Below, piece after piece: positions 26,051 to 41,529 of a DNA stretch of 64,000 nt. Origin of the DNA: Pyrocephalus nanus (taxonomy: Eukaryota > Chordata > Aves > Passeriformes > Tyrannidae); the NCBI GenBank assembly GCA_038380795.1, contig CM076259.1:28564977-28628976 (forward strand), read 5' to 3'. The number at the start of each line of letters is the position of its first letter. Position 1 is the first letter of the stretch. The translations under genes were made by a program, and so were the position numbers. The notes beneath the pieces were generated by a model. It was not told where the DNA came from. It made no database searches and saw only the letters and a program-made list of their open reading frames with translations.

Positions 26051-27575
26051 ATATGGAGTTAGAGGTACAGACCAGGAAAATATTGCCTGCAAATGTTTTT
26101 CTGTCTCAATGTCAATGGCATGTTTTGGACAAAGAAATGATATATCCACAGGGAGATCAAATTATACACCCTTGCAGACAAGAAATTCTTCCTATTGTGC
26201 TTAACTATGATGACACTGGATAGCTTTAGTAATTTTTGCCATGCTTATTCCTATTATGAACCTTTTCCATTTTCATTGGAAGCTTCTAATCCTTACTTCT
26301 TTCACAGGATAGAACATGCTTCTAAGAAAGGTGGTCACTGATACCAGTTGAAAGGCCAACAAAATCCATTCAGCCCCTTGGAAGAGTTGCTGACCTTGGA
26401 CAGGAGCTTTAGCATGAAGGAAAATTTCCATCTAGAGAGTGTCACTTTGTGTGAGAGTGTTCTTATTTAGTCAATCCTCCAAGGTTCTTGAAACATTAAT
26501 CAAGAAATAGAGTAGAAAGAGTATTCCTATTCAGTCTCTCATGCTCTTCAAGCATCTCAAAAAATATGGCTTCTGTTTAATGTCCCTTGAGAGTATCCCA
26601 CGTCTTTCAGGAGCATGATGCAGTTGGCAGCTGCCTGGAAAATGAAAATGATTACTCATCAAATGCCTTAAACTTTAGCAAACTTTATGTCATGACAGAA
26701 ATCCTCAATCTTCCCTAGAAGGATTTCAGAAGATCTCACTACTTGTGTTCACAGTCTTATTTTTCATAGACATTACATTCATAAACATCAGCAATATCCT
26801 GAAATTCTTCTGTGGCAAAAATGAGTCTCTGTGGAACATTCCAAAGATGAATAGAAAGCACGCTTTGGTACTTTGGCAGATATTTTCATAGAATAGGATA
26901 GAGAAATTAGGAAAGGGAGACAATGACCATTCCCATATTTCAAGTACATAACGTGGGAAGTGGTGGACAATCCAAAATATTTTTTGTCCTACTCCCTTTG
27001 GAAGTTACTTGTGAGGAGTTTTATTCAGGCAATCCCTGTTTTCTGTAGGACAAAAAGACAGAGACACTACTGAAGGGTAAGAATAAACTTAACAAAGTTA
27101 ACTAGTGGTTTGCTGGCTGTCCCCCATCTCCCCAAATAAAGGCGTTGCATCTTTCTGTCCACTACCTAAATATTCAGCCTCAGGGAAAAATATGCCTTTC
27201 TAAGAAAGACATCATCAGCACAGAGGAATCTCAAAGGGGTTTGAAACTTCTTCTCAACAGGCGATGAGATTAAGGATGAGGCAGACAAACAACTAGGCAT
27301 CTTCCAAAGCCAAAATGTATTTTTAAATTGAAGGCTGCCCTCTGGAATAATTTAAAATAGCTCTCTATCTGAAGAGAGGTTTATGATTAACAGATATATT
27401 ATTGGTACATTCTTCTAGGTCCTGTTTATTCCCACGTTGGGATCTTCAAATTTTCCACTGTGTACTTTTTGTCTGGAGAAAACCTTGGACTAGAGATAAG
27501 GCCATATCCAAAAATGTATTTCTAGCAGCTCCTGCTTCCAGTCAGACTGTCTGGGCTTGAGGCTGAATCAAGACC
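26051..27575. other. Left flank of trypsinogen 2
   Basis: 26.1-26.8 kb matches the inverted copy at about 47.4-48.05 kb and is missing from cassette 1. From about 26790 the sequence follows cassette 1 closely and is the upstream region of the trypsinogen. I see no clear TATAAA box at the usual distance before the start codon. Confidence 0.6.
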
Positions 27576-30812
<3,237 letters not shown>

Positions 30813-30897
30813 GACACTCTCACTCTCCATGTGACCTGCTTTTTCTCATCATCCTTTCCTCTCTTTTGGGTCTGGACATACAAACTGTAGGAAAAAT

Positions 30898-30903
30898 AAT
30901 AAA
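30898..30903 (+). terminator. Poly(A) signal of trypsinogen 2
   Basis: AATAAA in the same context as copy 1, 86 bp after the stop codon. Confidence 0.85.
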
Positions 30904-31019
30904 GACTTTCAGGCACCCCTACTTTGTGCAGTGTTTCCCTGGGAACTTCCCTAGGCTCTGATCAGGAGGACAGAGGCAGTGAAAGTCACTCTGGGGACAG
31001 TATTGAATAGCTATAGTGC

Positions 31020-32314
31020 CTCTCAAGAGGCAGGATCATGGAACACTTTGCAGACTCATCTTGAAGAGTTAGTTACTTGCAGGCATTTCTGGATCAGAAC
31101 ATCTTTTCTGTCCTCTTGAAAAGGACAAGCAAGTGCCCATATTCCCACAGCTCTTGAAGTCATTCTGAACTTCATCCTCCAACTCTACCTTTTCCCCTCC
31201 TTCCACTGAAAACACAGAGAGCTACAGCATGGCATCCTTTCTTGGAGCCTGCTTATACCATGGCAGGGAGGACTGGAAGCGGGAAGAGGGTGGTGTTTTG
31301 CGAGGAGGTCAGCAGGAGGCAGGGCATTGAAGCAGAGACTTTGGATCTCTGGTGTGGAAGAGCTGGTCGTTGCCAGGAGACTGGTGGGGTTGTCTTGTTC
31401 TGTGCTTGCAGAGCCCCAGAACGAGTCCATTGCCATCCCAAATCCCAAGAAGGAAAGAAGTTCAGGAGAGAGAAAGGTGGGAAGTGAGAAGGGAAGGTAT
31501 AAAAGCTGCAAGAGGAAGGGACTTAAGGTCGGGGGGAAGCAGGAAGACATACCAGAAATGGAGGAATGCAAGGAAAAAGGCAGGGAGAAGGAAGGAAAAA
31601 AGGGAGAAATCTAGGCAAGAAGGAAAGCTAAAAGCAAGACAGGAAAGGAAGAGTGCCAGAGGGCAGGAAGAAAGGCTCAGAGAGTGATGCCATGAGGATC
31701 TGCTGCAGCTTGGGGCTCTTTCCCTACAGTCCTGTGCTTCATCCACACACACCCTGTGAAGACTTGGGCTACATGACATACATCAGAGTGTTCAGATCAC
31801 AGGGCTGTGGTGTGACCTGGGGACCCAGGTTCACAGCAGTGTGAGCATTCCCTGGACATCAGTGGGACCAGGGGACCAGTCGGCCCTGTCCTTCCAGCAG
31901 GGGAGAAGGAAAAGGCTGTGTGAACTCTTCCTCATTGTACTTCCCCAGGAGTTTGTGTAGCAGACTTAAAGGAAGAAGAAATGAATGAGGATGAAGGAAA
32001 TAGGAGAGGAATCGGAGTGAGAGGCCAGAGGAGAAGGTTTGGGAGGACAGACAGAAACACATTCCAGGAAGAGCATGAGAAGCAGCCTGTGAAGGACAGA
32101 GAAAGGAGATGAGGCAGGGAGTACAAGAAGAAAGGAGAGTCAAAAAGTGATCCCGAGATGGGAAGGAATAGGAAAGAAGTTAGAGACCATGCAGAAGACA
32201 GAGAGGCAATACCACCCCTTTTCTAAAGAACTGGAAGATATGTGAAGAAATTGGGTTACTGTCAAACACAGGGGTTCTGTGTGCACTGGTGGCAGATCCC
32301 TGTTTGCATGCAAA
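31020..32314. other. Spacer with purine-rich tract, cassette 2
   Basis: Counterpart of 19.8-21.05 kb with a longer purine-rich tract at about 31450-31680. No gene seen. Confidence 0.55.
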
Positions 32315-32352
32315 GGTTTGTGTTATGTTGTTCCATCTTTTGAGTCACTGTG
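32315..32352 (-). other. RSS of V-A2, 22-bp spacer
   Basis: CACAGTG heptamer (32346-32352), 22-bp spacer, nonamer ACACAAACC (32315-32323; 8 of 9), the best nonamer of family A. Confidence 0.92.
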
Positions 32353-33132
32353 ATTCTTGTTCAGCACAGAAATATGTCCCTGAGTCATTGAGTAGGGCAT
32401 GATCTATCTTCATAGATAAACGTTTGCCCTTAGTCCCACTGCTCTGGATGCGATTTTGGAATTCCTTCTCAATATCTGCTTTGCCACCTTCCACTGAGTA
32501 TACAACCAACTGCAGAGAGGCATCCTTCACCACAGGCAACTTGTACCAGTACATGGCAGTGACTGCATTTAATGTTCCAGAACAGTTCAGAGTCACAGGG
32601 TCTCCCACTTGGATGACTGTATCTGGTGACTGCTTAACAGCCCAGCCTAGAAGAGAAGGGAAGAAATGTGGGAAGTGAAATACATTGAAGAGGACACAAA
32701 AATATCGCCTTGAAGTATGTTATGGGATTCAGTGGCAACTCGATGCGAGAATGCTGTGGGACAGTGTTCTGTTTCTCTGAAAAGGACATATAGGAGAAAG
32801 CAAACAAATTAACTAACTAACAAAGAAACAGCTTCCAAAACAAATGTAAATCTGTTTTGAAAAATCATGACTTCAGGACTCTCAACTGAAGTATTGAAAT
32901 GGGAAAGAAAAAACCCCAAATTTGTAGGGCTTCAAAGTGTTGTGAACTAAGAAGTTGAGGAAAAGTTCACCTTGTTCATTGCCCATCCCCCTCATAAAGG
33001 ACAAGGGAAAGGGCACCAAATGGGCACCTCGCTGAAGCAGCAGCTGTGGCTCCAGTGCAAATGTTCAAGAGGAAGGGAAGCTCACTTACCCAGAGGAGCC
33101 AGGATGGCCACAAGGAACCAGTGGAAATCCAT
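32353..33132 (-). CDS. TRB V gene, family A member 2
   Basis: Leader exon 33090-33132 (MDFHWFLVAILAPLG) and V exon 32353-32646, beginning WAVKQSPD. First cysteine in TLNCSG, Trp in MYWYKLP, and NDSGTYFCAEQE at the second cysteine; open frame with a strong RSS. It differs from member 1 by Glu-to-Lys in the first strand, by CDR1 (TLNAVTAMY), by Leu-to-Val in CDR2 (YSVEGG) and by a few framework changes near the second cysteine. The leader exon is identical. Confidence 0.93.
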
Positions 33133-33154
33133 AGAAAAAGGGCACCTCCTTCCA

Positions 33155-34926
33155 GCAACCTGCCCCTGGTGACAGCACAGACACAGAGATGTGTACAGAG
33201 GAAAGGCTGAGGGGAAGAGATACATCTCTTTGTGGGTGGGCAGGGGAGTGGGAGGGAGTCGGAGATGTGAGAAGGCAGTTGTCTGTCTGGGAACAGTGGG
33301 GAATGACACCTGCACGCAGTCATGAGGTGCATGTCCTCTGCTCCACGGACTTCCTGCTCTGGGTGTGTGTGTTGGTGTGTGTGTGGGTGTGTGCATGGTG
33401 GAGTTAAGTGTTATCACAGGGACATGATGGGGCTGTGTGGCAGCCTGAGTGTGCTCATGGCACAGGGATGCACAAAGAGGCAGCAAATGAAGGGAAGAGA
33501 AAAGGGCCTCAGGAAGAATGCACGTTTGTGTCTGCGCCCAAAGCTTTTCACCTCTCTAGACACCGTCAGACACAGAGACCCCCAACCCTGCAAGCTGCAG
33601 AGTGGCATCTGCTCTGCTTATCCCAGTCAGGCCCGACATGTTTCCCAGGTATGGAAAAAGTGCTGACCTGTCATCCTGCTGTCTGTTGTGGCATGACAGA
33701 GAGGAGTTGTGTAACTATTCTGGTCTTACTCCAAAGGGGGATCTCAAGGAGAGAAAATGCTGTCTTTGGCTCTGCCCTGGGACTGCCTCGTGAGAGACTG
33801 CATCCTAGAGAGATTTCTGAAGAGAAGGGTGTGCACCATGGGATATACTGGTACAGCCTTTCCTTCTCCTTGCTGGAGAAGAACTGATGCTCTCCTGCTC
33901 TCCTTGTCCAAGCAGGACAAGAATGAACAAAACTGGAGGAAAAAACCCCAAATTCTTCTCAACACACAGCCTTGTTCACCAGCCCAAGGCAGTGGGAAAT
34001 CACTGGCGGCAGCAAGAGAGGCTCATAGTTTGTGTACACTGGGTTGGCGTACAAAGGTCTGACCGAGACTCTGCCTATCCATGCTGTGCTGTGGGCCAGC
34101 AGGGCACACCAGTGTAAGGTTGTCATGGACTTTTCAGAGAAGAAGTTCCCCTGTGTCCTTTCAGCAGAAGGCAGCAGCAATGCCTCCATCTCCTAAAGCC
34201 TCTGTTGCAGGTCTAAGTGTGTTCCATTGCATTCATTTCCACCAGCTGCCTACAGAAGATCTCGGAAAGATCCCAGATTGCTCCAAAGAAAGAGAAGGGA
34301 GAGAAGAGCAAAGAGAGTGAACTGCATTGTGCAGGCAGCCGGAAGAAACCTTCCTCACACCACCACCAGCGCTTCAGCTGAGAGGAGGCTGTGCTTGATC
34401 TGTTCATCTAAGTCATGGATGGATAAAACACTCTGTCCTGTTGGAAAACTTGTGTCAGTTGCACAGCTTGCCAACACAGTCTGTAATTTCTATAATATCT
34501 TTGGGAAAGGTAAAGTGTGTATGTGGATCAAGGGGTGAAAGGCATTGATCCTGACCCAGAGAGCACTGTACATGGAGGACTTAGTGATGCCCATCGCAGT
34601 TAATGGGAGTAGGCACAGGCCTGTGCTGTGCTGCACACAAACCACAAACCTTGCCTACATCACAACCACAGACGAGTCGTTGCAACAGAGGAGCATGTGG
34701 GCAGCTCCCACTTGATACTGGCTACTTCAACAGCTGCCTGGCCTTGCCTTTATCTAAAGGTGCACCAGGAACTTCTCATGCAAGAATCCTTTCTGTTTGA
34801 TAGTGAGAATAAATTCAGAGGAGAAATGGAAGGCAAGGAAGCAGAGGAGGTAATGAGTTGGAAGCCATCTCCCTGCCTTGTGCAGCACCTGGAAGGAGGA
34901 AAGAAGATCCTGTTTGTGCAGGGAGA
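33155..34926. other. Spacer between V-A2 and V-B2
   Basis: Counterpart of 21.9-23.66 kb. No exon supported. Confidence 0.55.
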
Positions 34927-34964
34927 GATTTGTGTTCAGCTTTCTCAGCAGCCTAGCCACTGTG
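34927..34964 (-). other. RSS of V-B2, 22-bp spacer
   Basis: CACAGTG heptamer (34958-34964), 22-bp spacer, nonamer ACACAAATC (34927-34935), same as V-B1. Confidence 0.9.
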
Positions 34965-35655
34965 TTTCACTCTCAGCACAGTAATACGTGCCAGAATCAT
35001 TGAGAAAGGCATGCTCTATCGAGAGGGTCATACTGTCCCCTTCTATCTTACTGGTCTTGAAATGGCTCTCGAGATCCTTCTCAACAATTGCATTACCAAC
35101 TTCCACTGCAGAAGCCACAAAGGTCAGCCTGGAGTCCCTCCCCGAAGGCAGCATGTACCAGAACATAGCTGTGCTGGAGGATTTCTTCTTGGAACATCTC
35201 AGATTCACAGAGTGGCCTTTTTGTATCACCATGTCTGGGGACTGTTCCAGAGCCAACACTGGAAAGGCAAAGGAGGAACATTAAAGAGAAGGACAAAAAG
35301 GAAAACTGTGAACTAGGCCCTGTGGGTTGGTAGAGAAGAGAGTGAGAAAGAACTAGGGAGCAGCACAAGGCATGGGACAGCTCCTTAAATCAGCGAGTTC
35401 CCAATCTCTCTCCAATAGGCAAGACACAGGGGGCTGGATAAAGAATTAAAAATAGACCACCATTGCAGGAGATTTGAGGATTCCTTCCCATCTCGTTCAA
35501 TGCTCATCCTCAGCACTTTGTGGAATGAAACACTGCCAGCAACTGAGTACACAGCTGGGAGAGCAGCAGCGGGATCGATGGAGGTGCTCAGGAGTGAGTG
35601 GAGTTCACTTACCCATAGGGGCCAGCATGGCCACAAAGAAAGAGCAGGGAACCAT
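34965..35655 (-). CDS. TRB V gene, family B member 2
   Basis: Leader exon 35613-35655 (MVPCSFFVAMLAPM) and V exon 34965-35258, with an open frame and the same framework motifs as V-B1 (NLRCSKK, MFWYMLP, NDSGTYYCAES). Amino-acid differences fall almost only between residues of the CDR2/HV4 stretch: EVGNAIVEKD against EGGNAVDEKN in member 1, plus Arg-to-Gly shortly after. Confidence 0.93.
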
Positions 35656-35689
35656 GGGGGAAAGCCCCTATCCTGTCAGCAACCTGCCT

Positions 35690-37227
35690 TTTGTAGCTGT
35701 GCAGAGATATGTGAGGAGGGAGCACTGAGTGAGGGTGAGACATACTGGGGTGGGGCAGGATGAGAAAGGTGAGAACAGATTGGCTGTCTGGGAACACTGG
35801 GGAATGATGCAAACCCTCTCAGAAAAGCATAAACCCTTAAGAGATGCAGTGGGCTGGGCAGTGGGGGATGGTAAGTGTGGTGGAGAGGCAAGAAAGGAGT
35901 TGTATGAACAGAATGATGCTGAGGTTGCCTGGGGGTCAGAGTGTGCAAAGCAGAGGAATTCTGAGAGCTCCCCTTCTCCTTCTGAAGGCCTTGAGAGATG
36001 AAGGAATGAGGTATAAAGGACACACATTGGGCTCTTGAGTTTTCCTATGAGTTTTCCCTGTCTTCCTGCCCCACCAGCCCTCTTCCCACCCAACTGTGTG
36101 ATGGCTTTTTTTTTCTGTGTGGTACTGGGAGCACAGCAAATAACATCAGAGAGAGGCAGGACCAGGGAAGACACCCCAGCAGCCCAGGCATTTCTGATTT
36201 ACTCAAGGACTTTGCAATGAGAGAGTTAGGAGAAGAAGGTAAATACCTTTGATGAGCCCAGGGACAGGCAATGAGCTGGCATGGGAAGAAAGAAAGCATC
36301 TTGTGTAGCCCCAAGAGAGAGGCATGAGGGAGAAGAGGTGCTGAGGATCTGGGTCAGAATGACCTCTCCCTCCACTTTCCTTGCTGATAGGACATAGCCT
36401 AAGTTCCTCCAGAGGTGATGTCTCCCTGGGACTGGGTACCAGGCTGGAGAACCCTGGCTGTCTCAGCCTGGTACTGCCTCTGGGACAAGGGCTCCTGGCA
36501 GTTCTGCTTTGGGAGCACACTTCATCTGGCAAATTTGAGGCCTGCTCAGGGACTGAGACCATCTGGGTCATTCCCCCCTCTGCCCTGGGAATCCAGCTGT
36601 CCAAGTGATCTGCTTTCCTGGCAGGACTGAGCTTGTCCTCCAGTGAGGTGTGGAGGGTGCCACTGGCATAGAGCCAGTGAAAGCAGCTGTACAGTGACAT
36701 TTCATTCACTCGTGCTCTGCCAGGGACACTTCTCTGCTGCTCTGCTCACCAGCTGAAGAGATCCAGGCCACTGCCATCCTTCCCACTGCGCCCTCCGGTG
36801 TTTCTGCTCTGAAGAACCTCCCTGTGGTCTTTCCTGCATGGGGGGAAATCTGCAAAGGATGGCTGGGGAGCCTGATGAGCACAGGGATGAACGTCTGGGA
36901 GATTGGCAAGGGTGAAAGGAACACAGGGAATAAATGACAGAGGTCTTCACTCTGCCAAGCCCTGCTGGCAACACCTTTCTCTCCTCCTCCTTCTTCCTGT
37001 GCCTGCAGCTCTACTTGAAGCCAGAGGAGGAGACTCAAGTGAAATGGTCTAGGATCCCTGGTGGTTCTTTTGTTCATGAAGCTTGGAAGGAGAAGGCACC
37101 AGCCTTCTCTGAGTCACCCAACTCAGTGTTCCTCTGAAGAAGAAAGTTCATTGAAAGCCATGAAATAAAGTGTATGCAAGTGCTAAGCAGAAGACAGGAT
37201 CAACAGGTGGAGACTGTGATATAATGC
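35690..37227. other. Spacer 5' of V-B2
   Basis: Counterpart of 24.4-25.97 kb with scattered substitutions. No gene identified. Confidence 0.5.
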
Positions 37228-37616
37228 TGTGTTTTCGATTGAGTATGAGAATAATGGTGATAACAGAGTTTTAGTTGTTGCTGAGCAGTGCTTGGCCTAA
37301 ATCAAGGACTTTGCATTTTCTGATGCTCTGCCAGCGAGGAGTTGCACAAGAAGCTGGAAGGGAGCTTTTCCAGGACATCTGACCCATACTGGCCAAAAGA
37401 ATCTTTCACACTGCAAACCATCATGCTCAGCATATAAACTGCAGGGAGTTGGCCAGAAGACACAGATCACTGCTCAGGGACAGGCTGGGTATTGGTCAGT
37501 GTGTGGTGGATGACTGTATTGTGCATCACTTGGGTTTGTTGAGTTTTACTCCTCTCCCTCTTTTCCCTATCATTACTGTAGTATTTTTACTGTTGTTTTT
37601 ATTGCTGCTGTTGTTG
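37228..37616 (+). mobile_element. ERVL-like LTR fragment at end of cassette 2
   Basis: Starts like the fragment in cassette 1 and runs on through CCAGCGAGGAG, ACTGGCCAAAAG, CAGCATATAAACTGCAGG (TATA region) and TGTGCATCACTTGGGTTTG, all words of avian ERVL-type LTRs. It stops before its 3' end, where the third cassette begins at 37617. Confidence 0.75.
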
Positions 37617-38034
37617 TTCCTTCCAGCTGGGGAGAAGGGAAAGTCTCTGTGAATTCTTCCTCATTGTGCTTCCCCTGGAGTTTGTGTGTCAGACTGGAAG
37701 GAAGAAGAAATGGATTAGGATGAAGGAAATAGGAGAGAAACAGGAGTGAGAGGACAGAGAAGAAAGGTTGGGAGGACAGACAGAAACACATTCAAGGAAG
37801 AGCACAAGAAGCAGCCTGTGAAGGGCAGAGAAAGGAGATGAGGCAGGGAGTACAAGAAGAAAGGAGAGTCAAAAAGTGATCCCGAGATGGGAAGGAATAG
37901 GAAAGAAGTTAGAGACCATGCAGAAGACAGAGAGGCAATACTACCCCTTTCCTAAACAACTGGAAGATATGTGAAGAAACTGGGTTACACAGGGCTCTGT
38001 GTGCACTGGTGGCAGATCCCTGTTTGCATGCAAA

Positions 38035-38072
38035 TGTTTTTGCTATTTTGTTCCATCTTTTGAGTCACTGTG
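38035..38072 (-). other. RSS of V-A3, 22-bp spacer
   Basis: CACAGTG heptamer (38066-38072), 22-bp spacer, nonamer GCAAAAACA (38035-38043; 7 of 9). The nonamer sequence differs from the other family A copies. Confidence 0.88.
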
Positions 38073-38852
38073 ATTCTTGTTCAGCACAGAAATATGTCCC
38101 TGTGCCATTGGGTAGGGCATGATCTATCTTTATAGATAAACGTTTGTCCTTAGTCCCACTACTCTGGATGCGATTTTGGAATTCCTTCTCAATATCTGCT
38201 TTGCCACCTTCCACTGAGTATACAACCAACTGCAGAGAGGCATCCTTCACCACAGGCAACTTGTACCAGTACATGGCAGTGAATACATTTAATGTTCCAG
38301 AACAGTTCAGAGTCACAGGGTCTCCCACTTGGATGACTGTATCTGGTGACTGCTTAACAGCCCAGCCTGGAAGAGAAGGGAAGAAATGTGGGAAGTGAAA
38401 TGCATTGAAGAGGACACAAAAATATCGCCTTGAAGTATGTTATGGGATTCAGTGGCAACTCGATGCGAAAATGCTGTGGGACAGTGTTCTGTTTCTCTGA
38501 AAAGGACATATAGGAGAAAGCAAACAAATTAACTAACTAACAAAGAAACAGCTTCCAAAACAAATGCAAATCTGTTTTGAAAAATCATGACTTCAGGACT
38601 CTCAACTGAAGTACTGAAATGGGAAAGAAAAAACCCCAAATTTGTAGGGCTTCAAAGTGTTGTGAACTAAGAAGTTGAGGAAAAGTTCACCTTGTTCATT
38701 GCCCATCCCCCTCATAAAGGACAAGGGAAAGGGCACCAAATGGGCACCTCGCTGAAGCAGCAGCTGTGGCTCCAGTGCAAATGTTCAAGAGGAAGGGAAG
38801 CTCACTTACCCAGAGGAGCCAGGATGGCCACAAGGAACCAGTGGAAATCCAT
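38073..38852 (-). CDS. TRB V gene, family A member 3
   Basis: Leader exon 38810-38852 (MDFHWFLVAILAPLG) and V exon 38073-38366 with an open frame. First cysteine in TLNCSG and Trp in MYWYKLP. The usual Asp six residues before the second cysteine is Gly (NGTGTYFC, codon GGC for GAC). That Asp is among the most conserved Ig-V framework residues and normally bridges to a basic residue, so folding or pairing may suffer although the gene is open. CDR1 is TLNVFTAMY. It is the V gene farthest from D in the window. Confidence 0.9.
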
Positions 38853-38874
38853 AGAAAAAGGGCACCTCCTTCCA

Positions 38875-41120
38875 GCAACCTGCCCCTGGTGACAGCACAG
38901 ACACAGAGATGTGTACAGAGGAAAGGCTGAGGGGAAGAGATACATCTCTTTGTGGGTGGGCTGGGGTGTGGGAGGGAGTTGGAGATGTGAGAAGGCAGTT
39001 GTCTGTCTGGGAACAGTGGGGAATGACACCTGCACGCAGTCATGAGGTGCATGTCCTCTGCTCCACGGACTTCCTGCTCTGGGTGTGTGTGTTGGTGTGT
39101 GTGTGGGTGTGTGCATGGTGGAGTTAAGTGTTATCACAGGGGCATGATGGGGCTGTGTGGCAGCCTGAGTGTGCTCATGGCACAGGGATGCACAAAGAGG
39201 CAGCAAATGAAGGGAAGAGAAAAGGGCCTCAGGAAGAATGCACGTTTGTGTCTGCGCCCAAAGCTTTTCACCTCTCTAGACACCGTCAGACACAGAGACC
39301 CCCAACCCTGCAAGCTGCAGAGTGGCATCTGCTCTGCTTATCCCAGTCAGGCCCGACATGTTTCCCAGGTATGGAAAAAGTGCTGACCTGTCATCCTGCT
39401 GTCTGTTGTGGCATGACAGAGAGGAGTTGTGTAACTATTCTGGTCTTACTCCAAAGGGGGATCTCAAGGAGAGAAAATGCTGTCTTTGGCTCTGCCCTGG
39501 GACTGCCTCGTGAGAGACTGCATCCTAGAGAGATTTCTGAAGAGAAGGGTGTGCACCATGGGATATACTGGTACAGCCTTTCCTTCTCCTTGCTGGAGAA
39601 GAACTGATGCTCTCCTGCTCTCCTTGTCCAAGCAGGACAAGAATGAACAAAGCTGGAGAAAAAACCAAATTCTTCTCAACACACAGCCTTGTTCACCAGC
39701 CCAAGGCAGTGGGAAATCACTGGCGGCAGCAAGAGAGGTTCATAGTTTGTGTGCACTGGGTTGGTGTAGAGAGGTCTGACCGAGCCTCTGCATATCCATG
39801 CTGTGCTGTGGGCCAGCAGGGCACGGCAGTGTAAGGTTGTCATGGACTTTTCAGAGAAGTTTCCCTGTGTCCTTCCAGCAGAAGGCAGCAGCAATGCCTC
39901 CATCTTCCAAAGCCTCTGTTGCAGGTCTAAGTGTGTTCCATTGCATTCATTTCCACCAGCTGCCTACAGAAGATCTCGGAAAGAACCCAGATTGCTCCAA
40001 AGAAAGAGAAGGGAGAGAAGAGCAAAGAAAGTGGGCTGCATTGTGCAGGCAGCCGGAAGAAACCGCATGCCTTCCTTACAACACCACCAGCACTTCAGCT
40101 GAGAGGAGGCTGTGCTTGATCTGTTCATCCAAGTCATGGATGGATAAAACACTCTGTCCTGTTGGAAAACTTGTGTCAGTTGCACAGCTTGCCAACACAG
40201 TCTGTAATTTCTATAATATCTTTGGGAAAGGTAAAGTGTGTATGTGGATCAAGGGGTGAAAGGCATTGATCCTGACCCAGAGAGCACTGTACATGGAGGA
40301 CTTAGTGATGCCCATCGCAGTTAATGGGAGTAGGCACAGGCCTGTGCTGTGCTGCACACAAACCACAAGCCTTGCCTACATAACAACCACAGACGAGTCG
40401 TTGCAACAGAGGAGCATGTGGGCAGCTCCCACTTGATACTGGCTACTTCAACAGCTGCCTGGCCTTGCCTTTATCTAAAGGTGCACCAGGAACTTCTCAT
40501 GCAAGCGTCCTTTCTGTTTGATAGTGAGAATATACTAAGGAGGAAGGGAAAGCAAGGAAGCAGAGGAGGTAATTAGTTGGAAGCCATCTCCCTGCCTTGT
40601 GCAGCCTTGAGAGATGAAGGAACAAGGTATGAAGGGCACATATCGATCCCTTGAGTTTTCCCATGAGTTTTCCCTGTCTTCCTGCCCCACCAGCCCTCTT
40701 CCCACCCAGCTGTGTGATGGCTTTATTTTCTGTTTGTTACTGGGAGCACAGCAAATAACATCAGAGAGAGACAGGACCAGGAAAGACACCCCAGCAGCCC
40801 AGGTATTTCTGATTTACTCAAGGACTTTGCAGTGAGAGGGGTAGGAGAAGAAGGTAAATACCTTAGAAGAGCCCAATGAGCTGGCATGGGAAGAAAGAAA
40901 GCATCTTGTGTAGACCCAAGGAAGAGGCATGAGGAAGAAGAGGTACTGAGGGTCAGGGTCAGGGTGACCTCTCCCTCCACTTTCCTTGCTGACAGGACAT
41001 AGCCTAAGTTCTTCCAGAGATGGTGTTTCCCTGGGACTCTGTGCCAGGCTGGAGAACCCTGGCTGTCTCCACCTGGTGCTGCCTCTGGGACAAGGGCTTC
41101 TGGCAGTTCTGCTTTGGGAG
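38875..41120. other. Spacer with V-B deletion scar
   Basis: Follows cassette 2 until CCTTGTGCAG at 40596-40605 and then resumes at CCTTGAGAGATGAAGG, the counterpart of about 35990. No V exon remains. Confidence 0.75.
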
Positions 41121-41529
41121 TGTAATATTTAATTAAAGCGAAGGTAGATAATTTGCTAATCAAATTAACATTGTAATGTTAGTGGTTAGTTTTGAATTAC
41201 AGGTGTCAAACCACAATGTTATGTTACTGTGCCAAGCTATATCTTATTATGTTAAGCACGTTCTGAACATAAGCTTTAAATGTGCCTGTAAAAATGTGGG
41301 TGAAAGGAGTCATCCGGAGGAGCAGGGGGAGCAGAACCTGCCGTCTTCCCACCTTCATCTGGGACCTGCCTGAAGGGGAGGGAATAGCGGCACATATAAA
41401 AGACCTTTTGGCACATGAACTGTTTGTGGGGCAGGAGACTCCCCCGGTCACCCAGCACTGTTTTGCTCATTCGCCTTTAATAAAATCTAATATTTTAAAT
41501 TTTATATTTATGGTCTGGTGACTATAACA
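41121..41529 (+). mobile_element. Solo LTR, 409 bp, 4-bp target duplication
   Basis: Starts TGTAATATTTAATTAAAG and ends GTGACTATAACA, so it has TG...CA ends. GGAG is duplicated on both sides (41117-41120 and 41530-41533), and the empty site is preserved in cassette 2 (GGGAGCACAC near 36510) and cassette 1. TATAAAA at 41395-41401 and AATAAA at 41479-41484 mark a plus-orientation promoter and poly(A) site. A 4-bp duplication suggests a class I (gamma-like) element; the family is not recognised. No viral genes remain. Confidence 0.85.
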
